Shown one piece after another: positions 8,779-17,695 of a stretch of DNA of 40,227 nucleotides; within the stretch, counting starts at the first letter, position 1, and each line of letters opens with the position of its first letter. The DNA is from Pseudomonas rhodesiae. Its GTDB lineage: Bacteria; Pseudomonadota; Gammaproteobacteria; Pseudomonadales; Pseudomonadaceae. The position numbers and the translations under genes were made by a program. The stretch is taken from the NCBI RefSeq assembly GCF_007858255.1, contig NZ_VFEU01000037.1, positions 1 through 40,227 of the forward strand. The letters run 5' to 3'. The notes under the pieces were generated by a model that was not told the origin of the DNA, did no database searches, and saw only the letters and a program-made list of their open reading frames with translations.

Positions 8779-10854
8779 TTGCTGAATTCAAAGACTGCAT
8801 TACTGCTTGGTGCGCTGCTGTTGTGTGGCAGCGGCGCATTGCACGCCGCGGCTACCGCGCCTGAACCCGAAGCCCCGGCCAAGCCGGAGTTGCTGGTGGA
8901 GGGCGGCCTTCTCGGCGCGATCAGCTCCAGCCTCGATGAGGTGCAGGACAAGCTCGATCTCAATCAGAACCTTATCGATGCCTGGCGCTTGCGCGCGGAC
9001 CGCGCCGCCGATGAAGTCGGGCGTCTGGTCAACCAGACCGCGCAGCGTTCGCCGTGGAGCGTCGCCGGGGACTTTCTGCTGCTGTCCGGTGTGTGGATCG
9101 GCGCCTTTACCCTGTTGACTCTGCTCGGTCGGCTGATTGTGCGGCGTCTTGGCCAGCGTTCTTTCTTCGAGCGGCGGGAGCGCCTGTTGGGTGTGCTCAG
9201 TTATGTCGTGCCCTATACGATTCCGGCACTGATTTGTCTGCCGCTGACCCTGTACGTCAGCCATTTTCTTTCCCCGTCCATTGGTCGGGCGCTGGCGCTG
9301 TGTTTTGCCTACGCGACCAGCAGCGGCATCTTCTCTACCTCGGTGCTGCTGTGCGTGATCGTCATGTTCAACCTCGGGCATAAACGGCGCGCGGTGCGGA
9401 TTATTCGCGAGTACTGCCCAAAGCCGCTGTTCCTGATCGGTTTTCTCGCCGCCCTCAGCGATGCACTGACCAGCCCACAGATCGCACGGCAGTTCGGCGG
9501 CAATATCACCAGCAGTATCGCGGTGTTCACCGGCCTGTTCGCGGCGGTGATTTTTGGCGTGCTGGTGGTGCGCCTGCGTCGGCCAGTGGCGCATTTAATC
9601 CGGAATCGGCCGCTGGCCCAGCGCCTCAAGCATCCGGCGTTGCAGCAGTCGCTGCGGGTGTTTTCCGGGTTGTGGTACTGGCCAATCCTGTTGATGGTGT
9701 TGGTCTCGGCGATCAACCTGATCGGTGCCGGCGACGATAACCAGAAAGCCCTGCGTTGCGCGCTGTTCACCACCATTTTGTTGATCGGCACGGTGTTTCT
9801 CAGCACGGTGCTGCAACACCTGTTCAAGTCCCGCAGCCAGGTGGCAATCCAGCGCAGCAGCGCCTATAAGGAGCGCTTCCTCAGCCTGTTGCATGCGGTC
9901 CTGCGCATCGTTATGGCGATTGCCTTTATCGAGATTCTTGGGCGCATCTGGGGCGTGTCGCTGTTTGAATTCGCCCAACGCAATTCGGTGGGCCGGGCGA
10001 TCAGTGACTCCCTAAGCAGCATCGGCCTGATCCTGCTGGTGACATGGCTGTTTTGGGTGGTGCTCGACACTGCGATCCAGGAAGCGCTCAAGCCGCCGGT
10101 AAACAAACGCTCCAGCCGCCAACCCAGCACCCGGGTCAAAACCATCCTGCCGCTGCTGCGCAATGCGGTGAAGATCATTCTGGTGGTGATCTGCGCGATC
10201 ACCACTATGGCCAACCTTGGCATCAATGTCGCGCCGCTGCTGGCGGGTGCCGGTGTGGTCGGTCTGGCGATTGGTTTTGGTTCCCAGCAGTTGGTGCAGG
10301 ATGTGATCACCGGCCTGTTTATCATCATCGAAGACACGCTGTCGATCGGCGATTGGGTAGTGCTCGACTCCGGCCACGCCGGCACCGTCGAAGGCCTGAC
10401 CATCCGCACCCTGCGCCTGCGCGACGGCAAGGGCTTTGTACATTCGGTGCCGTTCGGGCAGATCAAGGCGGTGACCAACCAATCGCGGCAATTCGCCTAT
10501 GCGTTTTTCTCGGTGCAGTTCACCTATGACACCGATGTGGACAAGGCCGTGGAGCTGATCCGCGAGGCGGGGCAGTCGATCCGCGACGACGTGTTCCTCA
10601 AATACAACCTGCAAGGCCCGCTGGAAGTATTCGGCGTCGACAAAATGGACCTCAACGGCGTGGTGCTGACCGCGCAATTTCGCACCGTGTCGGGCGGGCA
10701 GTATGCGGTGAGCCGCGCGTTCAACCAGCGCTTGAAAAAGCTTGTGGATAACTGTGACGAGGTGCACTTTGCGCAGACTTATCCACAGCAGGTGTTGCTG
10801 CCCATGCGCAGGGCACAGTTGGATGAACCGGATGCTGAGGCGCCGGTTGTTTGA
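8779..10854 (+). CDS. Large mechanosensitive channel, MscS family
   Basis: An inner-membrane channel of about 691 residues that opens under membrane tension to release solutes. It has a signal-like N terminus (ALLLGALLLCGSGALHA), a short periplasmic part, many hydrophobic segments, and then the MscS pore/beta domain. The pore helix contains GINVAPLLAGAGVVGLAIGFGSQ, followed by QDVITGLFIIIED and GDWVVLDSGHAGTVE and the cytosolic beta and alpha/beta domain. It is much larger than MscS (about 286 residues) and resembles the YbdG/YjeP-size relatives. No ATG fits. The reading frame opens at 8605 inside the divergent DUF72 gene, but AAGGAG at 8764 points to TTG at 8779 as start, with CTG at 8782 as alternative. 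Confidence 0.85.
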   Translation: MLNSKTALLLGALLLCGSGALHAAATAPEPEAPAKPELLVEGGLLGAISSSLDEVQDKLDLNQNLIDAWRLRADRAADEVGRLVNQTAQRSPWSVAGDFLLLSGVWIGAFTLLTLLGRLIVRRLGQRSFFERRERLLGVLSYVVPYTIPALICLPLTLYVSHFLSPSIGRALALCFAYATSSGIFSTSVLLCVIVMFNLGHKRRAVRIIREYCPKPLFLIGFLAALSDALTSPQIARQFGGNITSSIAVFTGLFAAVIFGVLVVRLRRPVAHLIRNRPLAQRLKHPALQQSLRVFSGLWYWPILLMVLVSAINLIGAGDDNQKALRCALFTTILLIGTVFLSTVLQHLFKSRSQVAIQRSSAYKERFLSLLHAVLRIVMAIAFIEILGRIWGVSLFEFAQRNSVGRAISDSLSSIGLILLVTWLFWVVLDTAIQEALKPPVNKRSSRQPSTRVKTILPLLRNAVKIILVVICAITTMANLGINVAPLLAGAGVVGLAIGFGSQQLVQDVITGLFIIIEDTLSIGDWVVLDSGHAGTVEGLTIRTLRLRDGKGFVHSVPFGQIKAVTNQSRQFAYAFFSVQFTYDTDVDKAVELIREAGQSIRDDVFLKYNLQGPLEVFGVDKMDLNGVVLTAQFRTVSGGQYAVSRAFNQRLKKLVDNCDEVHFAQTYPQQVLLPMRRAQLDEPDAEAPVV

Positions 10855-10872
10855 TGGTGTGTGTTAGGGCCC

Positions 10873-10935
10873 TATCGGGGGCAAGCCCCCTCCCACAGTG
10901 GCGGCCAAAGTGTGGGAGGGGGCTTGCCCCCGATG
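10873..10935. repeat. REPIN (paired REP palindromes)
   Basis: Two inverted copies of a REP unit, ATCGGGGGCAAGCCCCC-TCCCACA and its exact reverse complement, are separated by about 13 bases. Each unit is itself a GGGGGC-tt-GCCCCC hairpin. It sits between the convergent mscS-type and lhr genes, where it could also fold as a long hairpin and limit readthrough. The same core occurs at 16249-16339 and 34353-34376. Confidence 0.88.
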
Positions 10936-10947
10936 AGGCCCTCAAGC

Positions 10948-13900
10948 TTACAGCCTGATCAACTTCTCCTGCACCGCCTGCTGATCTTCCTCCACCAGCA
11001 ATTGCTGCTTGCTGCCGACCCTCACCGCTGCCGGCAGCCCGTCGCGATACACGATGCGATTGCCACTCACCGCCGGCACTTTATTGCCCGGCAATAAGGT
11101 CCCCACCAGGTTCAACGGGTCCGCACCGCACACGGCCACCAGGCGCCCATCATGGGGCCGACGCCGCACTTCGCGCAGTAATGGGATGGCTTCCGGCAAG
11201 GCAAATTGTTCACCTGCCAGACCGCTGACAAACCGTCCGCCGCGAATCTCTCCACGGGCCTCCAGGCGGTGGAAGGTGCGCAGCAGTTCGCGCCAGCTCG
11301 GCAGCCAATCGGCCTCGCGTTCCAGCAAGCGCCAGAACACCACGCCGTAGCGACGCAGCAGGGTCATCGCCACATGCTCCAGGGTTTCGGCCGAGTGCGG
11401 GCCGGCGGCGCTCGGTGGGCGACGGATCAGCGCCCAGCGCCCCGCATCGTCCATACCGCCGATAAACGCCCCGCGTCCGCGTCGGCTGCTGCGCGCCTGG
11501 CGCTTGCTGGCGGGGGTGGTCAGTGCGCGCAGGCCGGCAAAACTGTCGGCATTCACCAAACCGGCACCGACCAGTTCCAGCAGCGCGGTTTCCAGCTCGC
11601 TGCGCAAGAGATGGGCTTCGTGCACCAGCTCGTCGAAAAACAGCGCGCCGTGTTCACGCAACACTACGTGGACTTTCTGCGCCTTGGGCGACAGCGTGCT
11701 GCTGTCGGCCGCATCGGTCAGGCCGCTCCACATGCCCACCTGGCTGCGCGGCAGTACCACCACCGGCGTGCTGCGTTGGGCGCTGGCGCTGTGTTTGTCG
11801 GTCAGGCGCATCCAGACCCATTTGCCGCTGCGGCATAGCTCATCGAGCCAAGTCGGCGAGTAATCCTTGAGTCGAACGCTGAGTAGATCGCTGTCCCACG
11901 CTGACGCGGCGGCGGCATAGCCTTCGAATTGCCCGACGATCTGCGCCAGCATGGCGCTGCCTTGGCCACGGGTTTCATCGGACAAGTGCTGCCAATCGAA
12001 CAGAAACCGCATGAAGTCTTGCAGCGCCACCGGTTCGATTTCCCGGCGCAGACGCTTGACGGTGTAGCGATGGATGCGCGCCAGCAGGTGTCGTTCGCAC
12101 CATTGTTCGTCGTCGGCCCCGGGGCTGAAGTGGCCGCGCAGCACGTAGCCTTCCTGTTCCAGCCGAGCCAGTGCCTGAGCGATGTCGGTGGCCGGCAAGG
12201 CCAGGGGCGCGGCGATCTCGGCCAGGGTCTGCGGGCCGAACGCACTGAGCCGTGCGCGCAGTATTTCCGCGAGGGCGTCCTCATGAATCCAGGGCTCATC
12301 GAAACCGGGCAGCAGCGCCAGGTGGTGGGGAATGATCGCCTGCCAGATATTCAGGCGCTCCACCGCCACCCACAGACCGTTGGGTAAACAATGGGCGCGC
12401 CCGGTTTTGGCCAGCGCTTGCAGCCACGTGGCCCAGGCTGGCGTGATTTCGCTGGGAGCGATGCCGCCCAGGCTCATCAGCGCTTCGTGCATCTCATCCA
12501 CGCCTTGAGGCGCCGGCCAGGCTTCTTCGCGTACGCCAGCGATGGCTTCTGCATCCAGAGCACCCAGGTCGTCGGTGCTCTGCGGATCGCTCCAGCGGCG
12601 GTTCAGCACGGCTTGGGTACGTCGCTCCTCCAGCGGCGCATCATCCAGAAAGGTGTAGGGGCGTGCGCTGAGAATTTCCGCGGCCATGGGCGAAGGCGCC
12701 GGCAGATCGCGGCTGATCAAGCGCACTTGGCCGCTTTCCATACGCCGCAACAGGGCAAGCCAACCGTCGCTGTCCATGGCGTCGTGCAGGCAATCATCGA
12801 GGGTTTGTTCCACCAGCGGGTGTTCCGGCACTTCACGCTCGCCGGCGAGGTTTTCCAGGCAGGCGATCTGGTCGGGGAACACGCTGGCGATCAGGTCTTC
12901 GCTTTTCATGCGCTGGATCTGCGGCGCCACCTTGCGCCCGCCGGTGTAGCGCGGCAACGCCAGGGCCACGCCGGCGTTCCAGCGCCAGCGCACGCCGAAC
13001 AGCGGCGCGTCGAGCACGGCCTGGATCAGCAGGTGTTCGGCAGTCTGGCTGTTGAGATAACGCCATACTTCGTCCAGCGGGAAACTGTGGCTGGTGGACA
13101 GCGACAGCACGATCGCATTTTCACTGGCCGCCGCCTGCAATTCGAAGTTGAACGTGCGGCAAAAGCGTTTGCGCAGGGCCAAGCCCCAGGCGCGGTTGAT
13201 GCGGCTGCCGAAGGGCGTGTGGATGATCAATTGGGTGCCGCCGGAGGCGTCGAAAAACCGCTCCATGATCAGCGTGTCCTGGGACGGTAGCGCGCTCAAG
13301 GCCTGGCGCGCGCGAGCCAGGTAATCGAGGATCTGCTCGGCGCTGGCGCGGTTCAGGCCCAAGGTCTGGGTGAGCCAGGCCGAAGCCGTGCTCAAGTCGC
13401 CGGGAGTGGCGCCGAGCAGGCTGTCCAGATGCCCCTGCAAACGCGCCACAGCGGCCGACAACTCATGGCTGCGCCCTGGCGCTTCGCCCAGCCAGAACGG
13501 AATGGTCGGCGGTTGGCCATGGGCGTCTTCCACCCGCACTTTGCCGGCGTCGACCCGCAGGATGCGGTAGGAGGTATTGCCCAGTTGGAAGATATCCCCG
13601 GCGATGCTTTCCACCGCGAAATCCTCGTTGACGCTGCCAATGTTCAAGCCCTGGGGTTCGAGCAAGACGCTGTAGTCGGCGTTGTCCGGGATCGTGCCGC
13701 CGCTGGTCACAGCGGTCAGCCGTGCGCCACGTCGGCCGCGCAGGGTGTGGGTCACGGCATCGCGGTGCAAGTAGGCGCTGCGGATGCCCTGGCGACCGTT
13801 ATAGCCGTCGGCGAGCATGTGCAGCAGTGCCTGGTAGTGGCGCTCATCCAGCTCGGCATAAGGCGCGGCGCGGTGGATCAGCGCCAGCAGGGCGTGTTCC

Positions 13901-15195
13901 GACCACTCCTGGGCGCTGACCTCGGCGATGATCTGTTGCGCCAGCACATCCAGCGGTGCCACGGGGATGTGCAGCGTGTCCAGCTCACCTCGGCGCACGC
14001 AGTCGAGCAGGGCGGCGCACTCAATCAAATCATCGCGGGTGAGGGCGAACAAACGGCCCTTGGGTGTGCCGCCCACATGGTGGCCGGAGCGCCCGACCCG
14101 TTGCAGAAACCCGTTGATGGACCCGGGCGAGCCGATCTGGCACACCAGGTCGACGTCGCCGATATCGATCCCCAGCTCCAGGGAGGCGGTGGCGATCAGC
14201 ACTTGCAGCTCGCCGGCCTTGAGGCGTTGCTCGGCATCCAGGCGCATCTCCTTGGCCAGGCTGCCGTGGTGGGCGGCCACTGCGGATTTGCCCAGGCGCT
14301 CGCTCAGATGCCGGGCCAGGCGCTCGGCCAGACGCCGGGTGTTGACGAAGATCAGCGTAGTGCGGTGCTCGCGCGCTAGATCGGCGAGGCGGTTGTAGAC
14401 CAGCTCCCAGACATCGTTGGCCATCACCGCTGACAACGGCACCGGCGGCACTTCGATGTCCAGGTCGCGGGGGCGTGCGTGGCCGATGTCGACAATGGCG
14501 CAGGAGCGGCCCGTGCCCACCAAAAAGCGCGACACCGCCTCGATGGGCTTTTGCGTGGCCGACAAGCCGATGCGCATCAGCGGTTCGCCGCACAAGCCTT
14601 GCAGACGCTCCAGGCTCAGGGCCAGGTGGCTGCCGCGCTTGTCGGCGGCGATGGCGTGGATTTCATCGACGATCACCGTGCGCGTGGTGGCGAGCATCTG
14701 CCGGCCGGAGTCCGAGCCCAGCAGCACGTAGAGTGATTCCGGAGTGGTCACCAGGATATGCGGCGGGCGTTTGCGCATCTGCGCGCGGTCTTTTTGCGGC
14801 GTGTCGCCGGTGCGCACGGCTGTGCGTATCGTCAGCGCTGGCAGGCCTTGCTGTTGCAAGTGCCGAGTGATGCCCGCCAGCGGGGTTTGCAAGTTGATCT
14901 GGATGTCGTTGGACAGCGCCTTGAGTGGCGACACATACACCACGAGCGTCTCATCCGGCAGTTCGCCGCCGTTGGCCAGCCCCTGGTGGACCAAGTCATC
15001 GAGCACCGCCAGAAACGCCGTCAGGGTCTTGCCCGAACCGGTGGGCGCGGCGATCAACGTCGAGCGGCGCTGGCGGATCAGCGGCCACGCCTGGGCCTGG
15101 GCAGCGGTTACGGAGGGGAAGCTGCTGCGGAACCAGGCGCTGACGGCGGGGTGGAAACCGTTCAGGACCGTGTCGGTTGATTCAGATACGTTCAT
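10948..15195 (-). CDS. lhr: Lhr ATP-dependent DNA helicase (full-length)
   Basis: A very large superfamily 2 helicase of about 1415 residues, close to the size of full-length proteobacterial Lhr. Lhr translocates 3'-5' on single-stranded DNA and unwinds RNA:DNA hybrids; it is linked to DNA repair. Motifs in order: Walker A AAPTGSGKT, motif II VDEIHA (DEIH box), motif III GLSATQ, motif IV FVNTRR, motif V ATASLELGIDIGDVD and motif VI QRVGRSGHH. The winged-helix and Lhr-specific domains follow, with a long C-terminal extension that includes repeated winged-helix-like segments. I chose ATG (MNVSESTDT) over a TTG 36 bp upstream. It is divergent from the RmlD-like gene, monocistronic and converges on the mscS-type gene. 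Confidence 0.93.
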   Translation of the reverse strand: MNVSESTDTVLNGFHPAVSAWFRSSFPSVTAAQAQAWPLIRQRRSTLIAAPTGSGKTLTAFLAVLDDLVHQGLANGGELPDETLVVYVSPLKALSNDIQINLQTPLAGITRHLQQQGLPALTIRTAVRTGDTPQKDRAQMRKRPPHILVTTPESLYVLLGSDSGRQMLATTRTVIVDEIHAIAADKRGSHLALSLERLQGLCGEPLMRIGLSATQKPIEAVSRFLVGTGRSCAIVDIGHARPRDLDIEVPPVPLSAVMANDVWELVYNRLADLAREHRTTLIFVNTRRLAERLARHLSERLGKSAVAAHHGSLAKEMRLDAEQRLKAGELQVLIATASLELGIDIGDVDLVCQIGSPGSINGFLQRVGRSGHHVGGTPKGRLFALTRDDLIECAALLDCVRRGELDTLHIPVAPLDVLAQQIIAEVSAQEWSEHALLALIHRAAPYAELDERHYQALLHMLADGYNGRQGIRSAYLHRDAVTHTLRGRRGARLTAVTSGGTIPDNADYSVLLEPQGLNIGSVNEDFAVESIAGDIFQLGNTSYRILRVDAGKVRVEDAHGQPPTIPFWLGEAPGRSHELSAAVARLQGHLDSLLGATPGDLSTASAWLTQTLGLNRASAEQILDYLARARQALSALPSQDTLIMERFFDASGGTQLIIHTPFGSRINRAWGLALRKRFCRTFNFELQAAASENAIVLSLSTSHSFPLDEVWRYLNSQTAEHLLIQAVLDAPLFGVRWRWNAGVALALPRYTGGRKVAPQIQRMKSEDLIASVFPDQIACLENLAGEREVPEHPLVEQTLDDCLHDAMDSDGWLALLRRMESGQVRLISRDLPAPSPMAAEILSARPYTFLDDAPLEERRTQAVLNRRWSDPQSTDDLGALDAEAIAGVREEAWPAPQGVDEMHEALMSLGGIAPSEITPAWATWLQALAKTGRAHCLPNGLWVAVERLNIWQAIIPHHLALLPGFDEPWIHEDALAEILRARLSAFGPQTLAEIAAPLALPATDIAQALARLEQEGYVLRGHFSPGADDEQWCERHLLARIHRYTVKRLRREIEPVALQDFMRFLFDWQHLSDETRGQGSAMLAQIVGQFEGYAAAASAWDSDLLSVRLKDYSPTWLDELCRSGKWVWMRLTDKHSASAQRSTPVVVLPRSQVGMWSGLTDAADSSTLSPKAQKVHVVLREHGALFFDELVHEAHLLRSELETALLELVGAGLVNADSFAGLRALTTPASKRQARSSRRGRGAFIGGMDDAGRWALIRRPPSAAGPHSAETLEHVAMTLLRRYGVVFWRLLEREADWLPSWRELLRTFHRLEARGEIRGGRFVSGLAGEQFALPEAIPLLREVRRRPHDGRLVAVCGADPLNLVGTLLPGNKVPAVSGNRIVYRDGLPAAVRVGSKQQLLVEEDQQAVQEKLIRL

Positions 15196-15362
15196 GGAGT
15201 GATTGATACTGCCAGTTCCAACAAGTTGCAAACCCGTACTTTATCCGTGACGGTTGCGCTACAAACCCGCAAAATGCAACGATTCTGGCAACTATCCACG
15301 GCACGGCCCACAGCCTTGTCGACAACCACCATCGTTCCAAACAGACCGGGCCTGCTCAATCT

Positions 15363-16247
15363 ATGCGAATGCGCCTTATGTTACTGGGCGGCGGGAATGC
15401 CCTCGGGCAGGCGCTGATTCGCCTCGGTGCGGAGGAAGATATCGGTTTCCTCGCCCCCAAACCGCCCCAAGACGGCTGGGATGCCGCGAGCCTCACCCAA
15501 CTGCTCGACGACACCCGTCCCGATGCGTTGATCAACCTCGCCTACTATTTCGACTGGTTCCAGGCCGAAGCGGTCAGCGAAGCGCGCCTGGCCGCCCAGG
15601 AGTTCGCCATCGAACGCCTGGCCGAACTGTGCCAGCACCATTCGATCACCTTGCTGCAACCGTCCAGCTACCGTGTATTCGATGGCTCCCGCGCCACCGC
15701 CTACAGCGAAAAAGATGAGCCGGTGCCCCTGGGCCTGCGTGGCCAGGCGTTGTGGCGTATCGAACAGAGTGTGCGTGCGGCGTGCCCGCAACATGTGTTG
15801 CTGCGGTTTGGCTGGTTACTGGATGACAGCGTCGACGGCACCCTCGGGCGTTTTCTGGAACGGGCCGAACGAGCGGAGCCATTGTTGATGGCCGATGACC
15901 GGCGCGGCAACCCGACGCCGGTGGACGATGCCGCACGGGTGATCATTTCGGTGCTCAAGCAACTCGATTGCGCCGCGCCTCTGTGGGGCACCTATCACTA
16001 TGCCGGCCAGGAGGCGACGACGCCGTTGGCGCTGGGCCAGGCGATCCTTACCGAAGCCCGCGGCTATCATCCGCTGGCCATCGAATCACCCACCGCCCAG
16101 GCCCACGCCGCCCGGCCGGACGCCAACGAAGAACCGCAGCACGGCGTGCTCGCCTGCAAGAAAATCCTGCACACCTTCGGCATCAAGCCACGGGCATGGC
16201 GGGCGGCGTTGCCGGCCTTGCTGGACCGCTTCTACCGCCGCAGCTGA
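15363..16247 (+). CDS. RmlD-like NAD(P)-dependent sugar nucleotide reductase/epimerase
   Basis: A 294-residue extended short-chain dehydrogenase of the RmlD/substrate-binding type. The N terminus has the Rossmann loop LMLLGGGNALGQALIRLG. The middle has DALINLAYYFDW, equivalent to the DVVIN strand of RmlD, then LLQPSSYRVFDG in the position of the catalytic Ser/Thr. The usual YxxxK pair is not evident (LGLRGQALWRIE instead), so classical reductase activity is doubtful. The C terminus carries the ITHYAGQE-like strand as YHYAGQEATTPLALGQAI. Two close ATGs (15363 and 15369) could each be the start. It is not next to other rml genes, so a dTDP-rhamnose role is not supported. A P. aeruginosa counterpart lies beside oprG, as I recall. 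Confidence 0.72.
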   Translation: MRMRLMLLGGGNALGQALIRLGAEEDIGFLAPKPPQDGWDAASLTQLLDDTRPDALINLAYYFDWFQAEAVSEARLAAQEFAIERLAELCQHHSITLLQPSSYRVFDGSRATAYSEKDEPVPLGLRGQALWRIEQSVRAACPQHVLLRFGWLLDDSVDGTLGRFLERAERAEPLLMADDRRGNPTPVDDAARVIISVLKQLDCAAPLWGTYHYAGQEATTPLALGQAILTEARGYHPLAIESPTAQAHAARPDANEEPQHGVLACKKILHTFGIKPRAWRAALPALLDRFYRRS

Positions 16248-16248
16248 A

Positions 16249-16339
16249 TGTGAGAGGGGGCTTGCCCCCCGATAGCGCTGGGCCAGTCAATGAACCTGTT
16301 GACTGACACTTTGCTATCGGGGGCAAGCCCCCTCACACA
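16249..16339. repeat. REPIN between convergent genes
   Basis: Outer inverted arms TGTGAGAGGGGGCTTGCCCC and GGGGCAAGCCCCCTCACACA enclose GATAGC/GCTATC arms and an inner imperfect palindrome GTCAA-tgaacct-GTTGAC. The structure is a complete REP doublet able to fold into one long hairpin. It lies between the convergent RmlD-like gene and oprG, where it can separate the two transcripts. Confidence 0.88.
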
Positions 16340-16368
16340 TGGGTTATGCAGTGCTGGTTAAAGCAGGC

Positions 16369-17067
16369 TTAGAACTTGTAGCCGATACCCACCATGTAGA
16401 CCATTGGGTCCACGTCCACATTGACCTTGGCGCGAGTGCCGGGGGCCACGGCGTCGTTTTCGACGGTGGCTTTGGTGCTGATGTCGATGTAGCGCGCCTG
16501 GGCGTTGATCATCCACTTGTCGTTGATCATGTAGTCCGCACCGATCTGTGCGGCCCAACCCCAGGAGTTTTCCGCCTTAAAGTTGCTGAAGCCAGCGCTC
16601 TCGGCACGGCTGCCGACGTGTTCATCGTAGATCCAGGTGTAGTTGATACCGGCACCGACGTACGGTTGGAACGCGGATTTTTTATCCAGCGGGTAGTACA
16701 CGACGCTCAGGGTCGGCGGCAGGTGCTTGAGGGTACCGAGCTTGCCGTTGGCGGCGCCGAGGGCGGTGTTCTTGAGCTTCACATCGTGCTCGAACGGGGT
16801 GGCGGCCAGCAGTTCGATACCGACGTGGTCGGTGACCATGTAGGCGAAGTTCAAGCCCAGTTGAGTGTCGCTGCTCATGCTCGCCTTGCCGCCGAGGTTG
16901 GCGCCGGCCACAGGGCCCTGGTCAACTTTGACGCTGCCGCTGTCGGCTTTCGGGTTCACGGTGATTGCACCGGCGCGAACCAGAATGTCACCGGCTTCGT
17001 GAGCGTGGGCGGCAGGGGCGACGAGGGCGAGCGCGAAGAGGGACGCGCCGAGCAGAGACTTGTTCAT
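16369..17067 (-). CDS. oprG: Outer membrane protein OprG (OmpW family)
   Basis: A 232-residue eight-stranded outer-membrane beta-barrel of the OmpW family. These are narrow channels for small hydrophobic molecules. The signal peptide MNKSLLGASLFALALVAPAAHA is followed by the mature start HEAGDILVRAGAITVNP, typical of OprG. The signature AYMVTDHVGIELLAATPFEHDV is present, and the protein ends in YMVGIGYKF with a terminal Phe for barrel assembly. It has its own promoter region of 95 bp downstream of the DUF3299 gene. That region contains an Anr/FNR-like site, in line with oxygen- and metal-responsive OprG expression known in P. aeruginosa. Confidence 0.93.
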   Translation of the reverse strand: MNKSLLGASLFALALVAPAAHAHEAGDILVRAGAITVNPKADSGSVKVDQGPVAGANLGGKASMSSDTQLGLNFAYMVTDHVGIELLAATPFEHDVKLKNTALGAANGKLGTLKHLPPTLSVVYYPLDKKSAFQPYVGAGINYTWIYDEHVGSRAESAGFSNFKAENSWGWAAQIGADYMINDKWMINAQARYIDISTKATVENDAVAPGTRAKVNVDVDPMVYMVGIGYKF

Positions 17068-17104
17068 GGGAGCTCCAAAGGACGTTAAAAAAGTTGTAGG
17101 TCCA

Positions 17105-17145
17105 ATGGTAAAGATCGTTCCGTTCGGTCTTTTGACTCAGCTCAA
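17105..17145 (-). promoter_or_regulatory. Candidate Anr/FNR site and -10 box of oprG
   Basis: TTGAG-CTGA-GTCAA on the minus strand (17132-17145) matches the Anr/FNR consensus TTGAT-N4-ATCAA at 8 of 10 positions. A -10-like TACCAT occupies 17105-17110. If transcription starts at about 17098, the box is centred near -41, the standard class II activator position. This leaves a 5' leader of about 30 bases ahead of the oprG ATG. Confidence 0.55.
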
Positions 17146-17162
17146 TGAAAGGGCGATAAGCG

Positions 17163-17684
17163 CTATTCGGGCAGTTCGTACATATAAATTTTCTCGGCGT
17201 CCATCTGGTAACCGGCGTCGGCCAGTTCGCTGGTGGACGGCTTGACCTGCATCGCGCCCTCGATCCAGTACGGCTGGTACAGCTCATCGAGCTTCACACC
17301 GATTTCGCTTTTGACATGCACGATCTGGTTTGACGGCGGCGGCGGCACATGGATGCACGCGCCGAAGTACGGCACCAGCAGAAACTCGGTGGTGCGGCCC
17401 TCTTCGCTGACTTCCAACGGCACGATATAACCCGGCAGACGAATATGCTGGCCGTCGAGGCTCTTGACCACCGGCGCGTTGGGCAAGTCCTGCTTGGCCG
17501 CTGGCGCCGCTTCCACGGACAAGGCATCGGCCATTTTCGACAGGTCGTGCAGCGGCTTCATATTGGGCACTTCCGGCGGCGCGTCCGGCGGAATCATTTC
17601 CTGCCAGGTCAGATCCCTGGGCGGCTCATCGGCCCAGGTCGGCACGGCCAGCACGAGCAACAGGGCAAACAGGGCACGGCGCAT
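17163..17684 (-). CDS. DUF3299 domain protein, exported
   Basis: A 173-residue periplasmic protein with a signal peptide (MRRALFALLLVLAVPTWA) and the DUF3299 domain. Recognisable parts are DLTWQEMIPPD near the mature start, IRLPGYIVPLE, TEFLLVPYFGACIHVPPPPSNQIVHV with a conserved Cys and His, and a final YQMDAEKIYMYELPE. I chose ATG at 17684 because GAGGAAGG lies six bases upstream; an ATG at 17699 would start inside the end of the permease gene. It is the last gene of the zinc-responsive operon. The function is unknown; a metal-related or cell-envelope role is inferred from neighbours. Confidence 0.85.
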   Translation of the reverse strand: MRRALFALLLVLAVPTWADEPPRDLTWQEMIPPDAPPEVPNMKPLHDLSKMADALSVEAAPAAKQDLPNAPVVKSLDGQHIRLPGYIVPLEVSEEGRTTEFLLVPYFGACIHVPPPPSNQIVHVKSEIGVKLDELYQPYWIEGAMQVKPSTSELADAGYQMDAEKIYMYELPE

Positions 17685-17695
17685 CGAAACCTTCC

